Assembly: GCA_037962975.1 (NCBI GenBank)
Contig: CM075673.1
Span: 118,067,001 to 118,131,000, forward strand
DNA length: 64,000 nt
Source: Clitoria ternatea
Lineage: Eukaryota > Streptophyta > Magnoliopsida > Fabales > Fabaceae
Reading direction: 5' to 3'
In this document: positions 13,201-23,800 of the stretch, one piece after another
How positions within the stretch are numbered: position 1 is the first letter of the stretch
Layout of the letters: each line of letters starts with the position of its first letter
Notes under the pieces: model-generated
What the model was told of the DNA's origin: nothing
The model's input: only the letters and a program-made list of their open reading frames with translations
The model's database searches: none
Program-made: the position numbers and the translations under genes

Positions 13201-13385
13201 AACCGTGGTCAATTGTTATCCAAGGTAGACACAACATTGGAGACCCCAGCCTTGATGTTATAGAAATTTTATCCCTACAACACGTATTCCATCATCTATT
13301 GTGGAACATGACATAGATGATGTAGTTGCCAGTCATTATGACCACCATGAAGGCTTATGGGAAAATATACCATCTTCATAGGGTA
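10226..13385 (+). pseudogene. TNP2-type CACTA transposase, decayed
   Basis: Pieces of a TNP2 transposase appear in order on the plus strand. The N-terminal transposase-associated zinc domain starts near 10226 (DQSWI, then FCPCVKCLN). The central TNP2 domain covers 10752-11960 (with CPKRRV-like CPRRGVSRYK, then GHKACPVCEEGT at about 11470). A DUF4218-type block forms the open frame 12020-12682 (MHFPPSFFDIMVHL, then RWMYLIERY). A DUF4216-type block covers about 12960-13240 (ESCYFGVIKDI, then FGFTLVDLNKIG). The start codon expected before DQSW reads ATA at 10226. There are in-frame stops, for example TGA near 10391 and TAG at 11094, and several frameshifts. It is not functional. Confidence 0.85.
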
Positions 13386-16300
13386 TGATTGATTGTATTG
13401 AATGTTATGTTAATGAATCATTGAATTAAATGTTATATTAATTATTCATTATATTAATCATGTTACAAGTACTATATATTGACATTTAGTTTTTCCTTGT
13501 TTAGACAGATACTCATGGCTGACCAGGATCCACATTCTAGGTCTGACTCACAGGCTACAGGTTCCTTTACTCGGAAGAGTAGAGGTGTTACCCGGATGCA
13601 GGATGTTGCACTCAGGTGTCATCAGGGAGAGAGGTTACGTGTTGACGTCGATGTCAACACTGGTAGACTTGGTGGACCACATGCCTCAAAGTTTAGCTGT
13701 TACTTGGGAGTCGTGGCTCGCACGAAGGTGTCAATTATTATCCCCGACTAGGATAATGCCGAGGAGGTCATGAAGAACAACATTTGGTCAGATATTCTAG
13801 TAAGTTAGATATCATTTAAGGTTGCTGTGTATTATTTCAAGTAATTCATAATGAACTATCTTATACGGACCAATTCCCACTTGTAGGACTCTTGGGAGTT
13901 ACCAGCACATGACACACTGAGGAGGAAGATCCTCAGTATTATTGTTGTACGATGGAGAACATTCAAGTCCTCACTCACCAGGAGGTATGTAAGGACTTTA
14001 AATTCTTAATCAACAGTTTACCAATTGTTTTACCAATTTTTACCAATCCTTACTGTCATTGGTGAATTATAGGTATATATTCAGGGATGAGCGAGGACAG
14101 TTCCCTAGGCTCCATCTTCTCCATCTTCTCTTCTCCTTATTCCATTCATTTTCTCCTCTTCACCATAACCCCCCAAAACCGAAAATCCATCTTTAACTTA
14201 CTTAAGCTTGTGATGAAATTTTAAGGTTCTTTGAGGCTTCTTTTGCATTTTGGAGAAGCTTGCTCAAGCTTTTGTTGTTAGGGCTTCTCAACCTCCATTG
14301 CCATTGCTCTCTTGAATTTGGGTTTAGGGTCACTTTGGGGTAAGCTTATGAATTCATGATGGACATTAAATTAATAGCTTGGTGTGATGTAGATTATGTT
14401 GTTAGTAATGGAAAAGTGTAGGATTTTGCATGTGGAACCCAAACCTAGGTTGTGAGACCATTGGGAAATTTTTGTTGTTGTTGTTGGATAATTGTTTTTA
14501 TGACTTGAATTTGACATGAATTAATTGTTGAAATGAGAATAATTATTGGTGGAATGAATGGATTGGTTTTGGAGAGTATAAGGTGAAAAACTAGAATTTG
14601 ATGCTTACTTTAATTAGTGGGAAATTTTGCAATTAGGAGACTTAAATTATTATGGATGACTTTATAATAATTTTGAGACCTAAATTAGAGTATTGGAATA
14701 AATTGGTGATGTTGGATTGAAGAATGAAGAATTGGGTTAGTATAGAAGCTTTATGGGAGAATTAGGAGTAGTAAAAGTGTTATGAGTGACTTTAGTTACC
14801 TTGGCTTTATTGGTATGCTAATGGAATAATGTGAAATATGGTTTAGGAATTGGAATCAATGTTAGGAGACTTAAGTAGAAAAAGAAGTATAGTGTTAAGG
14901 AGAAATTAAATTAGGAGCTTGAACCAATAAAGTAAAATTGATGGATTGTTAGCTTAGGGAGCTTCATGGGAGTGCATTAGGCATAAATATATAAAAAAGG
15001 GAATGTTAATTGAAATTAAAGAGTGTGAATGTATGTAATTGACAATTTTGGCATAATGGTGAATTAAAAGAGTTTAGGTCATAGTTAGGGTACCAAAAAT
15101 GATTATGGTCTTAGAAATATTAATTTTGACTAAAAATGAGTTAGTGGAGGTATTGTGGTATTTATTAGTAGTTGGAAGCAACTATGATGGAAAGAGTGTG
15201 ATGTTGGTCTCTAATAGGTGAAGGAGGCATAAAATTATGAATTATGGGCAACTAGGACAAGTGTAGGAATTATGCTTGTAGTGAAACCATATTCATAAAT
15301 TTAATTAGTAGGTTAGTGAGAAAAAAAAAGGGTAACTAGTTGGTAGGAAAAGACTTGACATTTAGGTGATAATGGGTATGGTTTATATATTAGGTGAATG
15401 ATAGGTACAAAAAATTACTTAGGATAATTTATTTTAGCATTGAAATCATTACCAAGATAATTAGGCAATTTAAGAAGTAAAAGAATCAGTTAGCTAAACT
15501 GTTAGTAGAAAAAGACTTGTCACTTTTTAGGGATATGATACACTATAAATAATTATGATGGCTTAGAAAGCTACTTAGAAACCTTGTGAAGCTTAACAAT
15601 TAATCTTTGAGCTTTTAGCAAATTCCAAACCATGGTCATAATTCTTTAAGACATTGAAAAAATGTATTAGTAATGACTTTAATTTTAAACCTCAAAGAGG
15701 AGAATGGTCTAAGTCTAATATGACTTTGTGTGTGTATATATATATGTATGAACTTATAAAAGAGAAATGATGATTAACATCAACTTAAGTGTAGTGTGGT
15801 GTTTGATATAGCTTTATGTTTGTTAATGTAGGCTTTGACCATTCTTGTGAGGCAGGATCATCCAACTCCTCCAACCCGTCGGAGTACTTCTCTTGAGGTA
15901 GAAGAGGAGTTTATTTTCTAAATGCATGACCTTGATGTTGATAATGTATGTATGTGTGATGTATAATTGCATATTGGCCTTGGTTGATTCTATTGTTATG
16001 TGTGACAAGTGTGTAAAGTAGGACTCTTGAATGACATTGGTGATACATTGATGATTGTGGTGGTGAAATACTTGATGTGCCCTTTTGGCTTATATATGAT
16101 AATGAAGTGGGGTTATGTGAGATATTGAGACCATCATGTGCACTTCTTGCATCTTGTGACATGCATAACATATCTCATGAGTGATAAACAATGATCTTGC
16201 ATTGATCTTGGAAATAACAACCTTGCGTTGGTTGATTTTATAAACGACTATCCGTGGTCATGATGTGACATGTATTATTAATCTTGCATTGATCTTGAAA

Positions 16301-16661
16301 AAGAAACCTTGCGTTGGTTTTATATATTAAACAACTATGTGTAGTTGTAAGTCACATGGGTGAAATATGCACATGGAGAGAAAAGGAAACTTATACAAGT
16401 TGGGCTCATTGCATATGCATTAGTTGTTGGATAGCAATATGCATTATTTGTGAATACATGACATTTGAACTTAAGTATCCATAACGATTATGTCTTATGA
16501 GCACCTTGAATTGAGTAATGTTGTTGGTGTTTTTGGCTAAGGCGAAAGTGTAGTGATGACCATTGTTGGTGACATGAGAATGATACCTAAGGCTTTATGG
16601 CATTAGTTGGCATTTATGGTGTGTGTGTGTGTTGTACGTATTGATTGTCAAATTATGGTTT

Positions 16662-17667
16662 TGAACTGTTCTTTACTGGGGGTGTAAAGGGGTGATTACC
16701 AAACAATTCAAATTGTATATGTAATGTGAAATCTGATACGGAAAGGTCTTTGTACAGATACAAATATGGAGTACTCTTTGCATACAGAGACGTGGTACAA
16801 TGCTCACTGTGGCAGTGTAGTAGTCCGCCTGGAATAGTCTTCTTTGCCTTGACACAATTGGTGGTTGTACCTGCAATTATTCTCCGACGCTCAAGTCAGT
16901 ATTTTGAAGTACTGTCTTGACTTAGAAAGCAAATCTAAGAGAACTATGCAAGTATGAGTGTAAGGTTTAGAATTAAGGGTCCCCCCTTATACCTTTTTGC
17001 TGAGGTTTATATACCTGTTACTGGTGCTCTATTATTGGTAGGACCCATTCTTTGTTTTCAGGCATAATGCAAGAAAGGTAGTGGGCCCCTGCGCCGTTTA
17101 CAAGCACCATCACTGCAGTGGGTATTTCCACTCACTTGGAAAGCATTAATGCTTCATTATTTTATTTTTTGTTCCCTCTGCGTGACAACGTGTTTCCCAT
17201 TTTCAACCTCTCAAGACAGAGTCAATCTCGTACCGGTGTTATATGTATGGGCTCGCTCGCAATATGAGGATTTTAGTATTCCACCTGTGTTAAGCTTATG
17301 GCTTGGCGGAGTAGTGTGCACTGGAAGTACTTTATGTACATGTGTACAAGTTTTTAATACTTTCCGCCTTGGCGGAGTAATAGGCTTTGGCGGAGTAACA
17401 TACCTGGGCAGAGTCACAAGCCTTGGCGGAGTAACATGAATGTCTTTTTTGTCATGCACTTCGTTTAAAAGATACTTACACAATAAGATGTGACATATTC
17501 CGCCTAACAAAATTGCTTTCATGGGGGAGTGGTGAGTACGTTTTTAAGGCATGTACTCCGTATAAGAGTAATTATAAGGGATTTGAAACGTACTTCTTCT
17601 GTTTGAAATGCTGATCTGGCAAAGCATTAAAACCATGCTCTTGGGGGCCGGTGTTGGGACCGGATCA
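16662..17667 (-). mobile_element. Solo LTR of the Tat family (GGTTT TSD)
   Basis: On the minus strand it begins TGATCCGGTCCCAACACCGG and ends AAGAACAGTTCA, matching the termini of the full-length element at 19869-32511. It is flanked by GGTTT at 16657-16661 and 17668-17672. At 1006 bp it is longer than the 895-bp LTRs of the full element. It has extra GGCGGAGTAA-type units near 17365-17440 and is clearly diverged, so it derives from an older insertion that recombined to a solo LTR. The conserved TTGAGCGTCGGAGAA motif lies at 16880-16894 on the minus strand. Confidence 0.93.
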
Positions 17668-19764
17668 GGTTTCTATGTTGTATCAATGAGATTGGACATG
17701 TTGAAGGAAAATATGTATGATTGCTTCACTATGCATGACTTATCATTATAAATGCTTATCATTGAGAAAATATACTCACTCTCCATGTTGTCAATTTTAG
17801 CCTTGTGATGTAGGTTGGCATGGTGGGGAAACATTCTTTTTGAAGGGTATTGGTGTGAAGAGGGTGAAACACCCCTGATTTTTCAGTATCGAATCTTGAT
17901 GTAATCAAAACAATTAATTAATAAAAATGTGAATAAATTTTCGCGTTTGAAAAATTTCCTGGACACAACCACGATTACATCAAGACCCAAATCACAGAAA
18001 ATCGAAGAGTGAGATTTAATAAAATATAACTGGATCATTAAATAGTTTGCCCATAATGGTATACAAAATAACAGAGTTTTACAACGGAAGAAGAATATGT
18101 ATACCGGGCACACGCCTAGTCCCATATATGGAGATATGAGAAAAGGCTCAGCAAAGCATGCAAACATACAACACGAGCCCATTTAGGCCACATACAAACT
18201 TACACATAAATCATAAACATGCATTGCCTAAGGTACATACATATACTTAGCTATATGGTCATACATCATACATCTCCAACATTCATATTCTATATTTCAC
18301 CATAATCAATTCAACCTCAATATCATGTATCGTTAACATTTATATATTCCCAAAATAGGCTACATACCCGATGTCATTCCAAATATTAATATATCATTCA
18401 CATACCTAGCTATTTACAATACATCCACCAATATCAATAAATTATGAACACTAGGTTACACCTTTCATTTCACAATACAATGAATCACAATCGCTGCCGG
18501 CCAAGGCATTCCATTACCACTATTTACCTTCCCAAAAGCCTTACTTCTTAAACGTTCTCATCCCATGGTTTTCCTGCATCAATACTAAAAAATAGACCAC
18601 ATGGGAGAGTGAGTTATACATTTTAAATGACGATATGAATACAATTGAAATTATGTGCATATGCATATCAACATCATGTATGCTTTGCTAAGCACATCAA
18701 TAGTCATCATAGATTATTAATTCAACAATATATACTTATTTCATACTTATTCATCAAATCATAGCAAAGCAAGCATATACACATCTATTCCAATGCCACA
18801 ACTGGCCAACATCGTCAACATAGACCATTTCGGTCTTTTCTCAAAGCCACCATGGGCTATCATCATAATCATCAATCATAATTAATCATGCCCAGCATTA
18901 TAATGGGCCATAACACACATATTGTCATATTCAACATCATTTTAGATATATTCATATCATTTATTAATCATATGTGGTCTTTTAGGTATTTAATTACCCA
19001 TCTCATCAACACCATACCACCATCTCAATCATCATCAATCATCATCATATTCTGGCATATCTCCATACTATATGCAAATGCTCTTATGGCTAATGCATAT
19101 GCACAATGGAATAATCAACAACAAATACGGATCCGCTGTGGGAATAAACACCAAATTGTGGGTCAAGCATAGGTGTGCTACTATGCCCTACTGCAGTAGT
19201 AAAAGTGTACACTTATATCTCAATTCATGCATGCTCAACATCATATTTTACTGGTACCAAACCGCATCGCCCATATGTAGCACTAGTCACCCCGTGACTT
19301 GCGGATCAACAACATGGCCTCACTTGCCAAAAGTGCTACGGGCCCCTCCCAAACACACATTGAGAGAGCCGTGCCCCGTCGAACACCGAGGTAACTTGCT
19401 CATCACAGAGCCGCCCGCCCACTGGGCCTGCCACATAGGGTGCCTCATCACCAAACTATGGACAGCTTCGTGACTCACACACCGAGTCACAGGGGAAACA
19501 ACAAGAATGCTTATGCACTGAGCCGCCCTCCCACTGGGCCCGCCTAGTGGAACCCCCTAATATTCCATGTAGACAGCGATCGATATGCCATGGATGCAAT
19601 GCAATGCAAATCAAATGCATTTCTTACACTGTGCATCCTAAATGCCACTCATCAATCATCATCATCATAATCACCAACACCACCATATACACCTTAGTGG
19701 ATTCTATCATTGTTGGTTTTAGCCATTGCTTTCAAGTTTTACATGTGGCATTTCATTTAACATC

Positions 19765-19768
<4 letters not shown>

Positions 19769-19804
<36 letters not shown>
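19769..19804. repeat. (AT)n microsatellite
   Basis: An uninterrupted AT dinucleotide run of about 36 bp inside LTR copy C, about 65 bp left of the Tat insertion site. Confidence 0.9.
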
Positions 19805-19806
<2 letters not shown>

Positions 19807-19868
19807 CATATCACACATGCAAGACAATACTTGTAATCAACCACAATGGTATCACATCATTACATATC

Positions 19869-20763
19869 TGATCCGGTCCTAACACCGGCCCCCAAGAGCA
19901 TGGCTTCAATGCCTTGCCAGATCAGCATTTGGAATAAAGAGAAGTACTCTTCAAATACACTACAAATACTATACGGAGTGCATACCGCCAGGGCAAGTAA
20001 CACCGCCAAGGTTCATGACTCCGCCCAGGCACGTTACCCCGCCAAGGAATGTAACTCCGTCCAGGCATGTTACTCCGTCAAGGAATGTAACCTCGCCAAA
20101 GTTGTTACTCCGCCAAGCCATAGGCTCAACTCAGGCGGAATACTGAATTTCCCACACTGCGTAGCGAGCCCATACTCACAACCCCGGCACGAGATTGACT
20201 CTGTCTTGAGAGGTTAATAATGGGAATCACGCTGTCACGCATAAAGGGAAATAACAATAAAATATTAAAGCACTAACGCTTTCCAGACAAGTTGTGATAC
20301 CTACTACAATAATGGTGCTAGTAAACGGCGCAAGGACCCACTACCTTTTCAGCATTATGCCTGGAGACAAGGAGCGGGTCCTACCAATAATGCAGCACCC
20401 GTGACAGGTATATAAACCTCTCTTGAAAAGGTATAAGGGGGCAGATTCCCATTCTCTGAACCTTACACTCTATTACTTGCATAATCTTCTCTGATTATCT
20501 TTCTAAGTCTCTAAGTATTCTGAGATACTGACTTGAGCGTCGGAGAACGATTGCAGGTACCACCCCCAATTGGGTCAAGGCAAATCAGATCCCGTCAGGC
20601 GGACTGTGACACCGCCCCGCAGTACATTACACTCCGCCTCAACATACGAAGACTCTTTGTATTTACATTTATACATATATTGCTTTGTATCAAAACACAC
20701 TTATATGTATATTTTGAGTTGTTCTATAAGCACACTTCTACACCCCCTGTAAAGAACAGTTCA
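19869..20763 (+). repeat. 5' LTR of the full-length Tat element
   Basis: It starts TGATCCGGTCCTAACACCGG and ends GTAAAGAACAGTTCA. ACTCCGCC/GGCGGAGT-type octamers are scattered between about 20000 and 20140. It carries a TATA box (see separate entry) and the conserved TTGAGCGTCGGAGAA motif at 20533-20547. Only two of 895 positions differ from the 3' LTR (an AGGGGG/AAGGGG difference near 20437 and a CCCCGC/CCTCGC difference near 20616). Confidence 0.97.
20409..20416 (+). promoter_or_regulatory. TATA box in the 5' LTR
   Basis: TATATAAA followed about 60 nt later by the run of pyrimidines and 'ttacactctattac'. It is the only canonical TATA box well placed in the LTR to start the genomic RNA. The same sequence recurs in the 3' LTR at 32157-32164. 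Confidence 0.65.
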
Positions 20764-20783
20764 TTGGCACGCCCGGTGGGACC
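20764..20783 (+). promoter_or_regulatory. Primer-binding site of the Tat element
   Basis: TGGCACGCCCGGTGGGAC begins two bases after the 5' LTR end. It opens with TGG, as needed to pair with a tRNA CCA end. I cannot assign the tRNA with certainty. The identical 18-mer, on the minus strand, is next to the LTR of the gag-only element at 45344-45362. Confidence 0.85.
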
Positions 20784-20827
20784 TGTAAACTAGGTAATCC
20801 CACAATCTTGATCAATCTTCATCATCA

Positions 20828-23800
20828 ATGGAGAGACAAGGACCAGAGATGCAGAACGAGGATTCTCCTCCACGCAATCCCAGACGTCTTAACTTCGATG
20901 ATGGTGCTCATAAAAAAGCAACGCAAGCTGATTCTCTAGATCCGAGAGATGACATGATTCGAATCTTGAGAGAAGAACTTGCAGAACTTCGTCGTGAAAA
21001 AGCAAACCCAGCGCATGAGAAAGCTGGTCCCGCAAGACAACCACATCATGAATCACACATGCAGGAGGAATCAAGTACTCCTCACTACTCTCGTATTCCT
21101 ACGTACATGGAGGAGCAACGAAGCCTCCCACTGGTAAATACTCAGCATCAAGAAGGAAGGAGAGCAGGCTCAAACGCTTCCCCCTCAGGATATAAGATGA
21201 GTATCCCATTTTCCAAAAGGCTCATGAATGTACATGTACCCAGACACTTGCAAACCATGCAGCCCATTTCTATAGGGAAATATACTGGGGAAACAGATCC
21301 CTCTAAGCATTTAGATGCTTATATCTATGAGGCCATGTTTCTAGGAGCTGAGGAGGACATCATGTGCAGAATGTTTCCCAGAACTCTTACAGGTGAAGCT
21401 CTTAGCTGGTTCAAGAGCTTACCTTCAGGTTCCATTGATTCGTGGGAGGAGCTGGCCTCAGCTTTTGGAAGCCACTTCGTGATCTCCAGGGATGCACCCA
21501 GAACCTCTCATACCTTGGCTCAGATCAAACAAGACGACAAAGAATCTCTGAAGGATTTCCTTAAGAGATTTTATAAAGAGGCGGCCATGGTCCCTGATCT
21601 GACTGAGGCAATCCAGTTGCATATTCTCATAGAAGCTATGCAACCAAAGTCACCTTTCGCTTTGTCTTTGGCAAAGGGACCTCCAACTACGATGGAGGAA
21701 TTTCGCAGGAAGGCATCTAAGTACGTGGGTATTGAGATGCATCTGGAAGCCACTGCATCTCGCAGTAAACCACTCCCTACAACTCCATCCCAAGACAAAG
21801 GGAAAGATAAATTATTGAAGAATGACAAATCCAACCAAAGAGACAAAGTATGGAACCAACCTTTTAAACAGCAAGACAGACGCGTGTTCAATTTTGCTCA
21901 CTATGCACCACTGAACACAACCTGCGAGCAAATCTTGCGTGAGATAGGATGGACCACCCTCAATGTTTATGGAATTCAACGTCCACCCCCAATCAGGCGC
22001 GGTGGAAACCCAAGGAAATATTGTGAATTCCATGAATCAATTGGCCACACCACGGAAGAATGCAAGCAACTCAAAAATACTATTGAGGTGCTCATTCGAG
22101 AAGGTAAACTGAAACATTACCTGTTCAAAGGCAAATCTCATGATGAGCCTGAGAAGTTTGAAAAGCGACATCGTGATCGCTCTCCGGATCCTGATAGTAC
22201 TCGGGAACCAAAGCGTACGGCGGTGTCAGAGAAACAAAAAGGTATTGTTTTGGAGTCCGCCCAACGAGAACCGAGCCCTGAACCTAGGTCGCGAGGTAAA
22301 AGGCAGGTGGTGGACATGATTGCTGGAGGCTTCGCAGGAGGCGGACCCTCAAACAACGCCCGGAAAAATCATCATCGTATGATCTTATCTGTGCAGGGCA
22401 AGAACAAAGAATATCGCCCATTCAGGGACGGAGTTCAGACTCCGCCTATAACTTTCACAGATGATGATTTTGGCCCAACCATCCCTGAGGGAGATGATGC
22501 AGTAGTGATCATTGCGGTGATCGCTAATATGGATGTAAAACGCATCCTAGTTGACCAGGGAAGTTCCTGCGACGTTATTTTTTATGACTGTTTTAAACGC
22601 ATGGGACTGACTGACGCTGATTTGCAGCCTTACACACAGGACCTCACAGCCTTTAATGGCGCCAAACAGCCTACTAAAGGCTACTTGGACACAAGGATTA
22701 CCTTCGATGGTGAACCTGGAGCAAGGACTGTGAAATCCAGGGTCCTCGTCATTGATGTTAAATCCCCATACAATGGCATCATTGGGCGGCCTACTCTGAA
22801 TGCCATGGAGGCCATCGTTTCAACCCCCCACTTGTTAATCAAGTTCATTGATAAAGATAATCAAGTCTCATCCGTCAGGGGTGACCAGGAGATGGCTCGT
22901 TACTGTTACAATTTAAGTCTTAACACGGTGAAGCTTGAAACCATGTCTAAGAAAAGGAAATTGAATGAAGGAAACAGTGCGGCGGCATCCGTCAACTTGG
23001 TGGATCTTGATCCCAGGGCGGAGTCTTCTATAGACCCACTGAACCCTTTGAAACCAACTCCTGAAGGTGGCTCCAAGTCTATTGTTTTGGGCAGCACCCC
23101 GGAGCAAATAACTAACATTAATGACAAGCTGGAGCCTAACATGGAAGCGAGACTGATTGCACTCCTCCATGAATATAAGGAGATTTTTGCCTGGACAGCC
23201 GCAGACATGCCTGGTATGGATCCTAACTTCTGTTGCCACCGCCTGGCGGTGTATCCTGAAACTAAGCCAGTGGCACAAAAGAAACGACGTATGGGTCCTG
23301 CTAAGCAAAATGCTGCTTGCGAACAAACCGAAGAACTCCTCAAGGCGGGGTTCATCAGGGAACTCCGTTATTCTTCTTGGCTGTCCAACGTGGTTATGGT
23401 GCAGAAAGCCAATGGCAAATGGCGCATGTGCATAGACTACGTTGATTTGAATAAATGTTGTCCCAAAGATCCTTATCCTCTCCCCAACATTGACAGGCTG
23501 GTTGACGATTCATCAGGATACAAGTATCTATCCTTCATGGATGCTTACTCCGGATACAACCAAATTCCAATGTGCGAGGATGATCAGGAGAAAACAGCAT
23601 TTATCAACGACAGAGGGGTCTTTTGCTACAATGTCATGCCATTTGGGCTGAAGAACGCTGGGGCCACCTACCAGCGCATGATCAACAAAGTCTTTGAGGG
23701 CATGCACACAAAGCTGGTGGAGGTTTATATTGATGATATCATCGCCAAGACTCCTGAGGGAGGAGACCATGTTGAAGACCTACGCCTCATTTTTCAACGC

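Noticed and set aside
14079..14083. ATTCA as target duplication for LTR copy B
   Set aside because: It does recur at 36607-36611, but the sequence after the left copy lacks the TG start expected of the LTR, so the match may be chance.
22906..23355. Minus-strand ORFs of 149 and 137 codons inside pol
   Set aside because: Shadows of the Gag-Pol frame, with no recognisable domain.
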